NCBI GenBank assembly: GCA_007120095.1
Contig: SKOM01000270.1
Coordinates: 1-14,720 of the forward strand
Source of the DNA: Candidatus Competibacteraceae bacterium
GTDB taxonomy: Bacteria; Pseudomonadota; Gammaproteobacteria; Competibacterales; Competibacteraceae
Direction of reading: 5' to 3'
Length of the DNA: 14,720 nucleotides
Shown: positions 1-8,811 of the stretch, in pieces
Numbering within the stretch: position 1 is the first letter of the stretch
Layout: each line of letters starts with the position of its first letter
Made by a program: the position numbers and the translations under genes
Notes under the pieces: model-generated
Told to the model about the DNA's origin: nothing
Database searches by the model: none
What the model saw: only the letters and a program-made list of their open reading frames with translations

Positions 1-683
1 ACACAGGCGTCATTGGTCGACGTATCGCCATCGACGGTGATGGCATTGAATGAATCAGCCACCGCCGTTTGTAACGTGGCTTGCAATGGCTCAGTCGCCA
101 CGGCGGCGTCAGTAGCGATAAACGCCAGCATCGTAGCCATATTCGGGCAAATCATGCCCGCGCCTTTGGCCATGCCAGTGACAGTGACAGACTGCCCCGC
201 TATACACATTGGGTGGGAAATCAGCTTGGGGCGGGTATCCGTGGTTAAAATTCCCCAGGATGCCGCCGCCCAACCCTCGGCCGATAATTCAGCCACAGCC
301 TGCGGGATCGCCGCCTGGATACGCTCCACCGGTAAGGGTTCGCCAATGACCCCGGTGGAAAACGGCAACACTGCTGACACCGGACAGCCCACCTGCTCTG
401 CAAGTGACTCACAACTCGCCCGTGCCGCCAGCACACCCGGCTCGCCAGTACCCGCATTGGCATTACCGGTATTGATCAACAGATAGCGTGGGGCACTCTG
501 AGCCAGGTGCTCACGGGCAACGGTGACCGGTGCGGCGCAAAACGCGTTACAGGTGAACACAGCAGCGGCAGTACTGCCCTCAACGATTTCCATAATGACC
601 AAATCACGGCGGTCGGGGTAGCGAATGCCGGCGGCCGTAGTACCTAAACGGATACCCGCAATCGGCAATACCCCATCACTCAC
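1..683 (-). CDS. argJ: Glutamate N-acetyltransferase / ornithine acetyltransferase ArgJ, 3' end cut by the window
   Basis: ArgJ moves the acetyl group from N-acetylornithine to glutamate in the cyclic arginine pathway; bifunctional members also use acetyl-CoA. The first 227 residues are present and about 170-180 are missing. Visible are the STGVIG motif (residues 109-114, oxyanion-hole region), [14 protein letters not shown] (173-186) and a GDTSTND stretch at 219-225. Family knowledge places self-cleavage at Ala183-Thr184, making Thr184 the N-terminal nucleophile of the beta subunit. The start is GTG at 683-681. An in-frame TAA lies eight codons upstream with no ATG, GTG or TTG between, so this is the only reasonable start. 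It overlaps the secA stop by four bases (GTGA) and has no strong Shine-Dalgarno of its own, which suggests translation coupled to secA. Whether the enzyme is mono- or bifunctional cannot be told from this part. Confidence 0.95.
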   Translation of the reverse strand, partial: MSDGVLPIAGIRLGTTAAGIRYPDRRDLVIMEIVEGSTAAAVFTCNAFCAAPVTVAREHLAQSAPRYLLINTGNANAGTGEPGVLAARASCESLAEQVGCPVSAVLPFSTGVIGEPLPVERIQAAIPQAVAELSAEGWAAASWGILTTDTRPKLISHPMCIAGQSVTVTGMAKGAGMICPNMATMLAFIATDAAVATEPLQATLQTAVADSFNAITVDGDTSTNDAC

Positions 684-3484
684 GAAAGCCGCCCATGACA
701 GTATTTATACTTTTTACCCGAACCACAGGGACAGGGTTCATTGCGACCGATTTTCCGCCCTTCGCGGACAAAGGGCTCATGCGGTGTACCGGATGGGCGT
801 TTAGCCGCATCTTCGGGAGGTTCTTCTACCAACGCCGAGCGGCTGCCGGCATGTTCATAGTTCAATTCCTGCTCTAAAGGATTAGGAGGCGGTGGCTCGG
901 GCGGAGTCTGCTGGAACTGGATACGCGCCAATACGCTGACGGTCTCATGGCGAATCCGATCCAGCAAAGCGCTAAACATTTCAAAAGCTTCGCGCTTGTA
1001 TTCTTGTTTGGGATTTTTCTGAGCATAGCCGCGCAGATGAATCCCTTGGCGCAGATAATCCATTGCCGCCAGGTGCTCTTTCCATTGAGTATCGAGCACC
1101 TGTAACAACACGGATTTTTCCAGTTGACGCATCGCCTTGGGACCGATCAAGGCTTCTTTATCAGCATAGTGGCTTTTCAAATCGGCCACAATACGCAACC
1201 GCAAAGGCTCTTCATGCAAATCCGTTTCGGTATCCAGCCAGTGGCGAATGCTCGGCTTGAGGCCAAAATCTTTTTCCAGAGCTTGTTCTAAGCCTTCCAC
1301 ATCCCACTGCTCTTCCAAACTCTGTGGGGGAATGTACTGATCGATGATTTTATTGACGACCTCATCGCGCATCATGGCCAGGGATTCGCTCAGATCGTCA
1401 TTAACCAGTAATTCATTGCGCCACTGATAGACAAATTTGCGCTGGTCGTTAGCGACATCGTCAAATTCCAACAGGTTTTTACGCACATCGAAGTTATGAG
1501 CTTCGACCTTGCGCTGGGCGTTTTCAATCGCCCGGCTTACCCAGGGGTGTTCAATGGCCTCGCCGCGCTCCATGCCGATTTTCTGCATCAAACCAGACAC
1601 TCGCTCAGAGGCAAAAATACGCATGAGGGTGTCTTCCAGTGAGAGATAAAACCGGCTGGAACCGGGATCACCCTGACGTCCGGAACGCCCGCGTAACTGG
1701 TTATCGATACGCCGTGACTCATGGCGCTCGGTGCCGATGATGTGTAAGCCGCCCGCTTCGATAACCGTGTCATGGCGTTGCTGCCAGGCGGCACGCACCT
1801 GCTCGCGCTGTGCTTCACTGGTTTCAGGATCGAGTTCGTCGAGTTCTTTTTGCAGATTGCCGCCGAGCACAATATCGGTACCGCGACCGGCCATATTGGT
1901 GGCAATCGTCACGGTACCCGGTCGCCCGGCCTGAGCCACGACTTCAGCTTCTCGATCATGCTGCTTGGCGTTCAAAACCTGATGAGTGATTTTCTCTTTT
2001 TTGAGTAATTTCGCCAGATATTCCGAAGTTTCGATTGAGGCGGTACCCACCAACACGGGTTGCTGGCGCTGCTGGCAGTCACGAATATCGGTTAGAATGG
2101 CTTCAAATTTTTCATCTTTACTCAGGTAAACCAGATCCCCCATGTCTTTGCGTATCATGGGTCGATCGGTGGGAATAATCACCACTTCCAAACCATAGAT
2201 TTGCTGAAACTCGGGGGCTTCGGTATCCGCCGTACCGGTCATGCCGGATAGGGTGTTATACAAGCGGAAATAATTCTGGAAGGTAATGGAAGCCAGTGTC
2301 TGGTTTTCCGATTGAATTTTGACCCCTTCCTTGGCTTCAACCGCCTGATGCAGACCATCTGACCAGCGCCGTCCTGGCATGGTGCGCCCGGTAAATTCAT
2401 CAACAATAATCACCTGGCCGTCGCGGACAATGTATTCCACATCACGGTGGTACAGGGCATGGGCACGTAGGGAAGCATTCAAATGATGAAATAAAATCAG
2501 ATTGTTACTATCGTACAGGCTCTCGCCTTCACGCAATAAACCCGATTCGGTCAGCAAGCGTTCGGCTTTTTCATGACCTAACTCGGTCAGCATGATCTGT
2601 TTAGTTTTCAGATCCACCGTGTAATCGCCGGTGTCTTCTTCTTCTTCAGAAGACTCGTGTTCCTGCAAAATCAACTGCGGCACAATGTCATTGAGCTGGC
2701 GATACAAGTCAGAAGACTCTTCAGCAGGCCCGGAGATAATCAACGGCGTGCGCGCTTCGTCAATGAGAATCGAGTCCACTTCGTCGACTACGGCGAAATT
2801 TAAACCGCGCTGGGTCTTTTGCTCTAAGCTGAACGCCATATTATCGCGCAGATAATCAAAGCCGAACTCGTTATTAGTGCCATAGGTAATATCAGCCGCA
2901 TAGGCTTCACGCCGAGTCACCGGGCGCAGGTGCATATACCCGCCCGCGCTGCCGTCATAATCAGGATCGTAACGATACGAACTGCTATCCGGACCACGAC
3001 CACCCGAGGCATTAATAACGCCGACCGACAGCCCTAAGAAATGGTAGATTCGCCCCATCCAGTTGGCGTCACGGCGGGCGAGATAGTCGTTGACGGTGAC
3101 CAGATGCGCCCCTTTACCCCCGAGAGCGTTGAGGTAAATCGCCAACGTAGCAACCAGGGTCTTGCCCTCACCGGTCTTCATTTCGGCGATTTTGCCTTGA
3201 TGCAATACCATGCCGCCGATCAACTGAACATCAAAATGCCGCATACTCAAGGTGCGTTTGCTGGTTTCACGAACCACGGCAAAGGCTTCTGGCAGCAGTT
3301 GGTCTAGGGTTTCACCCTGTTCTGATCGTGCTCGGAACTCAGTGGTTTTAGCTTGCAGTGCGAGATCATCCAGCGCCGCTACGTCAGTTTCAAGCGCGTT
3401 GATCTGGGCAATGGCACGCTGCAATCGCTTGAGAACTCTGTCATTACGACTTCCGAAAACTTTTTTGAAGACATTACTAAACAT
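680..3484 (-). CDS. secA: Preprotein translocase motor ATPase SecA
   Basis: SecA drives post-translational export of preproteins through SecYEG. At 934 residues it is longer than the 901 of E. coli. In order: an N-terminal [10 protein letters not shown] segment (7-16), Walker A MKTGEGKT (102-109), Walker B region [16 protein letters not shown] (232-247), the preprotein cross-linking domain, the second nucleotide-binding fold with [14 protein letters not shown] (529-542) and the [14 protein letters not shown] segment (599-612), the scaffold and helical wing, and an acidic and proline-rich linker. It ends in the zinc/SecB-binding tail [14 protein letters not shown] (918-931), with Cys918, Cys920, Cys929 and His930. 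An extra 25 residues lie between Walker A and Walker B (about 157-187). The start aligns with the E. coli N-terminus, but its Shine-Dalgarno is weak. No secM-like leader gene precedes it; lpxC ends 59 bp upstream. Confidence 0.99.
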   Translation of the reverse strand: MFSNVFKKVFGSRNDRVLKRLQRAIAQINALETDVAALDDLALQAKTTEFRARSEQGETLDQLLPEAFAVVRETSKRTLSMRHFDVQLIGGMVLHQGKIAEMKTGEGKTLVATLAIYLNALGGKGAHLVTVNDYLARRDANWMGRIYHFLGLSVGVINASGGRGPDSSSYRYDPDYDGSAGGYMHLRPVTRREAYAADITYGTNNEFGFDYLRDNMAFSLEQKTQRGLNFAVVDEVDSILIDEARTPLIISGPAEESSDLYRQLNDIVPQLILQEHESSEEEEDTGDYTVDLKTKQIMLTELGHEKAERLLTESGLLREGESLYDSNNLILFHHLNASLRAHALYHRDVEYIVRDGQVIIVDEFTGRTMPGRRWSDGLHQAVEAKEGVKIQSENQTLASITFQNYFRLYNTLSGMTGTADTEAPEFQQIYGLEVVIIPTDRPMIRKDMGDLVYLSKDEKFEAILTDIRDCQQRQQPVLVGTASIETSEYLAKLLKKEKITHQVLNAKQHDREAEVVAQAGRPGTVTIATNMAGRGTDIVLGGNLQKELDELDPETSEAQREQVRAAWQQRHDTVIEAGGLHIIGTERHESRRIDNQLRGRSGRQGDPGSSRFYLSLEDTLMRIFASERVSGLMQKIGMERGEAIEHPWVSRAIENAQRKVEAHNFDVRKNLLEFDDVANDQRKFVYQWRNELLVNDDLSESLAMMRDEVVNKIIDQYIPPQSLEEQWDVEGLEQALEKDFGLKPSIRHWLDTETDLHEEPLRLRIVADLKSHYADKEALIGPKAMRQLEKSVLLQVLDTQWKEHLAAMDYLRQGIHLRGYAQKNPKQEYKREAFEMFSALLDRIRHETVSVLARIQFQQTPPEPPPPNPLEQELNYEHAGSRSALVEEPPEDAAKRPSGTPHEPFVREGRKIGRNEPCPCGSGKKYKYCHGRLS

Positions 3485-3543
3485 TTAAAAATTGCTACTC
3501 AGTTGTTCAAGCGGCATTGATTGCAGCGAGAAAATCTCACCTC
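3485..3543 (-). other. lpxC-secA intergenic spacer, no leader gene
   Basis: This 59-bp gap sits where enterobacteria carry secM and other gammaproteobacteria often carry a DUF721 or peptidase gene. It is too short for either. On the minus strand a small GAGA-TTT-TCTC hairpin lies just after the lpxC stop. The bases before the secA ATG are A/T-rich, and the only purine-rich stretch, GAGTAG, sits about ten bases from the ATG and matches a Shine-Dalgarno poorly. I see no terminator with a T-tract and no convincing promoter, so read-through from lpxC is the simplest reading. Confidence 0.6.
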
Positions 3544-4458
3544 TCAGCCAACAGTCAGCACCGGCTGAAGGAAAGACACGGGTGCCTGACGGGCATCGGC
3601 GAAAGCAACCATCTCCCAAGCATCCGCGTTAGCGAGCAGAGAGCGGGCTAGCTGATTATTCAAGGCGTGACCGGATTTATAGCCACTGATCTGACCTATC
3701 AGACTATGTCCTAGCAGGTAGAGATCGCCAATGGCATCGAGAATTTTGTGGCGAACGAACTCGTCATCATAACGCAGGCCACCGGCGTTCAAAATGCGGT
3801 AGTCATCAATGACTACCGCATTATCCAGGCTTCCACCTAAGGCCAGGCACTGTTCGCGCAAGTATTCCAAATCGCGCACGAAGCCGAATGTACGGGCACG
3901 GCTGATCTCTTTGACAAATGAAGCCGTGGAAAAATCAATCTCGGCAACCTGCGCACTTTGCTTGATCACCGGATGGTTGAAATCAATGGCAAAACGAATT
4001 TTAAACCCATCGAAAGGCTCAATACGAACCCATTTATCGCCGTCACTCACAGTGATCGGACGTTTGATGCGGATAAATCGCTTAGGCACATTCTGTTCGG
4101 CAAGTCCTGCGGACTGAATCAGAAATACGAATGGGCTGGCACTGCCGTCCATAATCGGCACTTCGGATGCATTGACATCGACATAGGCATTATCGATACC
4201 TAAGCCCGCAAACGCCGCCATCAGATGCTCTACGGTAGATACTCGACACTCACCCTGTTGCAGCGTTGTTGACAACTGAGTGGCCCCGACATGATCAGCA
4301 TGCGCTTTAATGTCAACGGGCACGGCATAGTCAACACGCCGAAACACGATACCGGTATCAGGCGCAGCCGGACGCAGCACCAGACGTATTTTTTCACCTG
4401 TGTGCAAACCGACACCCGTCGCACGGATGATATTTTTTAGGGTTCTTTGCCTGATCAT
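3544..4458 (-). CDS. lpxC: UDP-3-O-acyl-N-acetylglucosamine deacetylase LpxC
   Basis: LpxC is the zinc-dependent cytoplasmic deacetylase that commits UDP-3-O-acyl-GlcNAc to lipid A synthesis. Its presence shows a Gram-negative outer membrane with lipopolysaccharide. The 304 residues match the usual length of about 305. Zinc ligands visible by motif are His78 (in VEHLMAA, beside catalytic Glu77), His237 and Asp241 (HKILD). The catalytic His264 lies in YKSGHALNN and Asp245 in [10 protein letters not shown], each one residue earlier than in E. coli. The start is supported by the conserved N-terminus MIRQRTLKN and a GGGGAG Shine-Dalgarno (4465-4470) six bases upstream. A 170-bp gap with a possible promoter separates it from ftsZ, so it may be expressed partly on its own. 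In E. coli LpxC is also degraded by FtsH through its C-terminal tail. The tail here ends [10 protein letters not shown], and I cannot say whether the same control applies. Confidence 0.99.
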   Translation of the reverse strand: MIRQRTLKNIIRATGVGLHTGEKIRLVLRPAAPDTGIVFRRVDYAVPVDIKAHADHVGATQLSTTLQQGECRVSTVEHLMAAFAGLGIDNAYVDVNASEVPIMDGSASPFVFLIQSAGLAEQNVPKRFIRIKRPITVSDGDKWVRIEPFDGFKIRFAIDFNHPVIKQSAQVAEIDFSTASFVKEISRARTFGFVRDLEYLREQCLALGGSLDNAVVIDDYRILNAGGLRYDDEFVRHKILDAIGDLYLLGHSLIGQISGYKSGHALNNQLARSLLANADAWEMVAFADARQAPVSFLQPVLTVG

Positions 4459-4464
4459 CGGTTA

Positions 4465-4470
4465 CTCCCC
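4465..4470 (-). promoter_or_regulatory. Shine-Dalgarno of lpxC
   Basis: Minus-strand GGGGAG followed by TAACCG and then the lpxC ATG at 4458. The six-base spacing is good and confirms the start. Confidence 0.75.
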
Positions 4471-4490
4471 GGCTGTGGCATAAATCGGAC

Positions 4491-4535
4491 AATTGTTGCT
4501 GTAGAGAGACACAGCATATCACACAAACAACAATT
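4491..4535 (-). repeat. Nested inverted repeat upstream of lpxC
   Basis: On the minus strand AATTGTTG (4528-4535) and CAACAATT (4491-4498) are perfect 8-base complements 29 bases apart. Inside them TGCTGT (4511-4516) and ACAGCA (4497-4502) form a 6-bp stem with an 8-base pyrimidine-rich loop. The inner and outer right arms share two bases, so as RNA they would form a 6+6 bp stem with a one-sided bulge. The possible -10 element at 4513-4518 lies between the outer arms. It could be an operator, or an mRNA hairpin when transcription comes from ftsZ. The function is unknown. Confidence 0.45.
4513..4521 (-). promoter_or_regulatory. Possible extended -10 promoter for lpxC
   Basis: The minus strand reads TGATATGCT: a TATGCT hexamer (four of six bases matching TATAAT) preceded by the TG of an extended -10. 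The -35 region is poor; the best match is TTAAAA with 15-base spacing. Transcription would begin near 4506 and give a leader of about 48 bases. In E. coli lpxC also has a promoter between ftsZ and lpxC. This is a prediction by eye only. Confidence 0.35.
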
Positions 4536-4573
4536 TTAACACGAATTCAGGGCCACAGCGTACATCCAGCCAC

Positions 4574-4620
4574 GCGCATTCCGCCAACGGCACTCAATCT
4601 GAGGCTATCGGCGGATGCGC
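4574..4620 (-). repeat. Imperfect hairpin just after ftsZ
   Basis: On the minus strand GCGCATCCGCC (4610-4620) pairs with GGCGGAATGCGC (4574-4585), giving 11 bp with one bulged A. The 24-base loop contains a smaller CTCA-GAT-TGAG stem (4593-4603). It begins eight bases after the ftsZ stop. No T-run follows, so it is not a standard intrinsic terminator. It could protect or process the ftsZ mRNA 3' end, or be a stray extragenic palindrome. Confidence 0.5.
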
Positions 4621-4628
4621 GCCAGCGC

Positions 4629-5756
4629 TCAGTCCGCCTGACGGCGCAGAAACGCTGGAATGTCAAGATAGTCCAAATCTTCGTCAGCGCGATCCTCATT
4701 GCTCGTCCGTGCTGCCGGACGCTCATCAGCACCGTGAGATGATTTCACCGGGCGCAACAGAGTAGATGCAGGCTTTTCGACCGCTGCCGTCGCCGCTTGG
4801 GTACGACCAATACCGGTAGCGACAATCGTCACCCGCAGCTCGTTCTGCATATCCGGGTCGAGCACCGTACCCACCACGACAGTGGCTTCTTCGGAGGCCA
4901 GTTCCTGGATGGTTTCGCCGACTTCATTGAATTCGCCCAGCGCCAGATCATGCCCCGAGGTAATGCTCACCAGCAACCCCCGCGCCCCTGCCAGATCGAA
5001 GTTTTCCAGCAGCGGGCTGGCAATCGCAGCCTCAGCGGCCTCGCGTGCCCGACCGTCACCCGTCGCGCGTCCCGATCCCATCATGGCCATGCCCATTTCC
5101 GACATCACGGTACGCACATCAGCAAAGTCGACATTGATCAGCCCGGGTCGGGTAATCAACTCAGCAATACCTTGAACCGCACCCAGTAGTACATCGTTGG
5201 CCGCTTTAAACGCATCAATCAGGCTGATTCCTTTACCCAGCACACTCAGCAGTTTTTCATTAGGAATCGTAATCACGGAATCCACACAGTCGCTGAGTTC
5301 TTTGATCCCTTCAATAGCGATTTGCATCCGCCGCTTACCCTCGAAGGGGAAGGGTTTGGTCACCACGGCTACGGTTAAAATACCCATTTCTTTAGCGACT
5401 TGAGCTACTACAGGTGCCCCACCGGTACCGGTACCTCCACCCATACCGGCAGTAATAAATACCATATCGGCACCGTTTAATAATTCACGGATACGTTCAC
5501 AATCCTCTAGCGCCGCCTGCCGACCGATATCCGGGTTAGCCCCGGCACCCAGCCCCTTGGTGATGTTAGCGCCCAATTGCAGGGTATTGCGTACCGAACT
5601 TTGGGCAAGGGCTTGGGCATCAGTATTAGCGCAGATGAAATCTACGCCTTCAATATTGGCACCGAGCATATGCTCAACCGCATTGCTGCCACCACCGCCA
5701 ACACCCACGACTTTAATCACTGCGTTATTGTTATGGCCATCCACGAGTTCAAACAT
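4629..5756 (-). CDS. ftsZ: Cell division GTPase FtsZ
   Basis: FtsZ is the tubulin homologue that polymerises into the Z-ring at midcell. Its 375 residues are typical. Visible are [10 protein letters not shown] (18-27), the tubulin signature GGGTGTG (106-112), NTDAQAL (44-50) and the T7 loop [11 protein letters not shown] (208-218). Asp213 corresponds to the catalytic aspartate that acts on GTP in the neighbouring subunit. A disordered linker (about 318-360) leads to the conserved C-terminal peptide [14 protein letters not shown] (362-375), which binds FtsA, ZipA and other partners. The ATG at 5756 has a GAGGAG Shine-Dalgarno (5765-5770) eight bases upstream, the clearest site in the division part of the cluster and in keeping with the high FtsZ level cells need. 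It lies 38 bp after ftsA. Confidence 0.99.
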   Translation of the reverse strand: MFELVDGHNNNAVIKVVGVGGGGSNAVEHMLGANIEGVDFICANTDAQALAQSSVRNTLQLGANITKGLGAGANPDIGRQAALEDCERIRELLNGADMVFITAGMGGGTGTGGAPVVAQVAKEMGILTVAVVTKPFPFEGKRRMQIAIEGIKELSDCVDSVITIPNEKLLSVLGKGISLIDAFKAANDVLLGAVQGIAELITRPGLINVDFADVRTVMSEMGMAMMGSGRATGDGRAREAAEAAIASPLLENFDLAGARGLLVSITSGHDLALGEFNEVGETIQELASEEATVVVGTVLDPDMQNELRVTIVATGIGRTQAATAAVEKPASTLLRPVKSSHGADERPAARTSNEDRADEDLDYLDIPAFLRRQAD

Positions 5757-5794
5757 AATATCGTCTCCTCATCACAAAAATTATTGAAATAAAA
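5757..5794 (-). promoter_or_regulatory. A/T-rich ftsZ leader with strong ribosome binding site
   Basis: By hand count only 10 of 38 bases are G or C, far below the flanking genes. It carries GAGGAG (5765-5770) eight bases before the ftsZ ATG, preceded by a U-rich stretch in the mRNA. Such unstructured leaders usually favour ribosome loading. An AATAAT on the minus strand resembles a -10, but no -35 accompanies it. Confidence 0.55.
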
Positions 5795-7027
5795 CTAAAA
5801 GTTCCCTTGCACCCAACGCTTCAAGCGTTCAAACAAACCGTGTTGGTCACCTTGATCTTCAATCAACTGCTTAAATGACGGGTAACGGTGCCCAAACAGT
5901 AATAACCCCACAGCCGTCGAGTAGATGGGGTTGTCAATCAAACCGTTTAAACCAACCACTCGATTTGGGGAGCCCAAACGCACAGGCATATGGAAGACCT
6001 CTTCGGCTAGCTCCAACGCGCCTTCCATACGTGAACTGCCACCGGTCAGCACCACGCCCGCTCCAATCAAGCTCTCGAACCCACTGCGTTGCAGTTGATC
6101 CTGTACCAGCTCAAACAGCTCCTCATAGCGATTCTGTACCACCTCAGCCAGATTCTGGCGGGCCAGGCGCTGGGGTGCTCGACCGGTAATGCTCGGCACC
6201 TCAATCAGTTCGTCCGCATTAACTAATTGACTCAAGCAACAGGCGTATTGAATTTTGATCTGCTCGGCGTGTTGAGTCGGAGTGCGCAAAGCGACAGCAA
6301 TATCATTGGTCACCTGGTCACCACCAATCGGTATCACCGCACTATGACTGATACTGCCTTGAGTGAATACGGCGATGTCGGTCGTCCCACCGCCGATATC
6401 AACCAGGCACACCCCCAAATCACGTTCGTCATCAGTGAGTACCGCCTCAGCTGAGGCCAACTGCTGCAAAATCACTTCATCGACTTGATAACCGCAGCGA
6501 TGGACGCACTTGGTCACATTTTGCGCCGCATTAATGGCCCCGGTAACCAGATGGACATTGGCTTCCAGACGCACCCCGGACATACCGATCGGCTCACGAA
6601 TCCCCTCTTGCTGATCAATTAAATACTCCTGGGGAATGGAGTGCAGAATTTTCTGATCTGCTGGGATGGCTACCGCCCGGGCAGACTCCAACACCCGAGC
6701 CACGTCTTCGGCGGTCACCTCGCCACTTTTGATCGGTGCCATACCATGCGAGTTACGGCTGCGGATATGACTACCCGATATACCGGCATAGACCGAGTGA
6801 ATCCGACACCCCGCCATTTGCTCAGCCTCCTCAGCAGCACGCTGAATCGACTGCACGGTGGATTCAATATTGACCACCACACCCTTTTTCAAACCGCGTG
6901 CCGGATGAGTGCCGATGCCGACAACCTCCAGTTGACTGTCGAGATTAACCTCTCCGACAATTGCCACGACCTTGGAGGTACCGATATCCAAAGCCACCAT
7001 CATTTGCTTATCGTCTTTACGTGCCAT
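5795..7027 (-). CDS. ftsA: Cell division protein FtsA, actin-like Z-ring membrane tether
   Basis: FtsA is an actin-fold ATP-binding protein that anchors FtsZ filaments to the inner membrane and recruits later division proteins. Its 410 residues fit the family (E. coli 420). The N-terminal phosphate-1 motif is VALDIGTSKV (11-20), phosphate-2 is VDIGGGTTDIAVF (209-221) and the adenosine motif is GAGVVLTGGSSRMEG (322-336). The 1C subdomain typical of FtsA lies at about 84-165. A C-terminal amphipathic helix, GLFERLKRWVQGNF (397-410), is the membrane-targeting sequence. The ATG at 7027 has AGGA eight bases upstream and lies 15 bp after the ftsQ stop. Its place between ftsQ and ftsZ is the conserved order. 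Confidence 0.99.
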   Translation of the reverse strand: MARKDDKQMMVALDIGTSKVVAIVGEVNLDSQLEVVGIGTHPARGLKKGVVVNIESTVQSIQRAAEEAEQMAGCRIHSVYAGISGSHIRSRNSHGMAPIKSGEVTAEDVARVLESARAVAIPADQKILHSIPQEYLIDQQEGIREPIGMSGVRLEANVHLVTGAINAAQNVTKCVHRCGYQVDEVILQQLASAEAVLTDDERDLGVCLVDIGGGTTDIAVFTQGSISHSAVIPIGGDQVTNDIAVALRTPTQHAEQIKIQYACCLSQLVNADELIEVPSITGRAPQRLARQNLAEVVQNRYEELFELVQDQLQRSGFESLIGAGVVLTGGSSRMEGALELAEEVFHMPVRLGSPNRVVGLNGLIDNPIYSTAVGLLLFGHRYPSFKQLIEDQGDQHGLFERLKRWVQGNF

Positions 7028-7042
7028 TTATGTCATCCTAAT

Positions 7043-7864
7043 TCAGCGCACTGCCAAGTGTCGCAGACGTTGAGGAACGCGGCTGCCGTCAGCCGGCAGG
7101 GAATCGTCATCAGGCCACTCTACCCAGCGCAATGCGGCACCATCGGGATACCGCAGATCCACAGCGGCCAGTTCGCTCAGGTGCGGCTGCAAAACATCGG
7201 GGTACAGCGTGACAAAGCGCTGTAAGCGCGTCAGCCCATCCCGGCTACCTAACTCCACTGTTACCCCACTCGGTAAGGTCAAACGTCGGTTACCATACTG
7301 ATCCCAATGCAAGGTTTCAATGACCAGACCCAGCGTACTGAGCGAGCGACTGAAGACCTGATAAGATTGCAATAATTCGTCGGCCTTATCGGCAGACCCA
7401 TACAACCGCGGCCACGGCTTACCTGCGGGTATCTTAGCGGGGTAAAACACTTGCGCATCGACATCAAGCAACGCACCTTCGCCCCAATACGCCACCGCCT
7501 GCCGGGCCTGTAAGTGCACGGCCAGACCATCCGGCCAATGGCGTTGCAACTCGGCGGCAACAATCCAGGGCTCAGCCAGCAAACGCTGCTGCAACTCAGC
7601 CAAATCCAAGCTCAGCAGGTTGCGCCCCAGCTGGTCTTCCAATAGACCTTGCAACGCAGATGTACTCATTTGGGAAGGTTGTCCCGCAATGCTGATCTGA
7701 CGCAACGGCAACTGTTCGGGAGCCGATAACCAGCGCAGCGACTGTACCCCTATTGCGGCCAGCAAGGCCACCATCAGCGCAGCGGTCCACTGACGTCCTC
7801 GCCGAGCTCTTTGCTTGGCAACGACCTTAAAGCGTGGGGTTGCGCCTTTATTTCGTCTGAACAT
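7043..7864 (-). CDS. ftsQ: Cell division protein FtsQ
   Basis: FtsQ is a bitopic inner-membrane protein that links early and late divisome parts and binds FtsL/FtsB in the periplasm. The 273 residues show a basic cytoplasmic tail (1-25, rich in Arg and Lys), one membrane segment (about 26-46), a POTRA domain beginning LRQISIAGQ (54-62) and running to about 122, and a beta domain with the AYWGEGALLDVDAQVF segment (125-140). The start is fixed by a one-base overlap with the murB stop (TAATG) and GAGG seven bases upstream. FtsQ is poorly conserved, so the call rests on topology, these segments and position before ftsA. The usual neighbour ddl is missing upstream. Confidence 0.97.
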   Translation of the reverse strand: MFRRNKGATPRFKVVAKQRARRGRQWTAALMVALLAAIGVQSLRWLSAPEQLPLRQISIAGQPSQMSTSALQGLLEDQLGRNLLSLDLAELQQRLLAEPWIVAAELQRHWPDGLAVHLQARQAVAYWGEGALLDVDAQVFYPAKIPAGKPWPRLYGSADKADELLQSYQVFSRSLSTLGLVIETLHWDQYGNRRLTLPSGVTVELGSRDGLTRLQRFVTLYPDVLQPHLSELAAVDLRYPDGAALRWVEWPDDDSLPADGSRVPQRLRHLAVR

Positions 7865-8811
7865 TATCCAGCCTCACGAGCAGTTATGGTGGATTCTGGC
7901 AGAATCTGATGACATTGACCGGAATCGCCGACAATACGGACCTCCGGTCGTAATCGTACGCCGTGGGACGCTTCAACGCGGGTCGCAACATAACCAATCA
8001 GCGCTTCCAGATCGGCTGCCGTTGCCGCGCCCGTGTTCACAATGAAATTAGCATGTTTCTCAGATACTTGTGCACCCCCAATACGATAGCCTTTAAGACC
8101 TGCCGTGTCGATCAGACGAGCCGCATAATCATCTGGCGGGTTGCGGAATACCGAACCACAGCTGGCGACTCGGGTCGGCTGGCTGCGATTACGCTGTTGC
8201 AAAAAATCGCGGATCAAAGCGGATGAGCGGTCAGGACAGCCGGGTTGTAAGCTTAGATGCGCAACCGTAAAACCCGCTTCTTTGAGTCCAACCACGGAAC
8301 GGTAGGCGATCGTGAAATCATCTGGCGACCGGTAGCGGGTTTGACCGTTACGATCTATGGTCTCCACAGCGCTGACCCAACGCCAAGTCTCCCCGCCCCA
8401 GGCACCGGCATTCATTGCCAAAGCGCCTCCCATGGTTCCGGGTATCCCGGCCAAAAACTCAACACCGGTCAAACCATGGCGAGCGCAAAAGCGTGCAACC
8501 TTGGCACAGGCAACCCCTGCCTCGACACGAACGCTATACTCACCGCTGCGACGAATGTCTTGCAACGCGCCTTGCATCAGGATTACTGAACCTGCAAATC
8601 CCCCATCACGCACTAAAAGATTGCTGCCTAAACCTAACCATAGCAACGGCTCATCAGGTGACTGCCGGGCGAGGTAAGCCCCCAGATCCGCCAAATCTGC
8701 CGGGCGGTAAAACCGCCGTGCCGGCCCGCCAACCCGCCAAGTGGTATAACGCGCCAGAGATTCTTGGAAGCGCAACACGCCGCGCAGAGAGATGGGGGGA
8801 TTCATAGACAT
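7864..8811 (-). CDS. murB: UDP-N-acetylenolpyruvoylglucosamine reductase MurB
   Basis: MurB is the FAD enzyme that reduces UDP-GlcNAc-enolpyruvate with NADPH to give UDP-MurNAc. At 315 residues it is the shorter form, without the longer layout of the 342-residue E. coli enzyme. FAD-contact motifs are TTWRVGGPA (23-31), [14 protein letters not shown] (59-72) and [19 protein letters not shown] (122-140). Likely active-site residues are Arg171 (AYRS), Ser220 (CGSVFRNP) and Glu290 (RPEVRIVG). Two starts are possible: ATG at 8811, with GAGG seven bases upstream and a 10-base overlap with murC, or ATG at 8805, which forms an ATGA overlap with the murC stop. I chose 8811, but the choice changes only two residues. 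The murC-murB order occurs in many gammaproteobacteria outside the enterics. Confidence 0.98.
   Translation of the reverse strand: MSMNPPISLRGVLRFQESLARYTTWRVGGPARRFYRPADLADLGAYLARQSPDEPLLWLGLGSNLLVRDGGFAGSVILMQGALQDIRRSGEYSVRVEAGVACAKVARFCARHGLTGVEFLAGIPGTMGGALAMNAGAWGGETWRWVSAVETIDRNGQTRYRSPDDFTIAYRSVVGLKEAGFTVAHLSLQPGCPDRSSALIRDFLQQRNRSQPTRVASCGSVFRNPPDDYAARLIDTAGLKGYRIGGAQVSEKHANFIVNTGAATAADLEALIGYVATRVEASHGVRLRPEVRIVGDSGQCHQILPESTITAREAG

Noticed and set aside
13..486. 157-codon plus-strand open frame at the left edge.
   Set aside because: The opposite strand encodes ArgJ with all its motifs, so this is a shadow of it.
3482..3510. TTGAAC with a 17-base spacer before the secA start, resembling a promoter.
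   Set aside because: The matching -10 would be TAAATG, overlapping the start codon itself, and matches the consensus poorly.
6641..7225. 194-codon plus-strand open frame opposite ftsA and ftsQ.
   Set aside because: It is antisense to conserved coding sequence of both genes and resembles no known protein.
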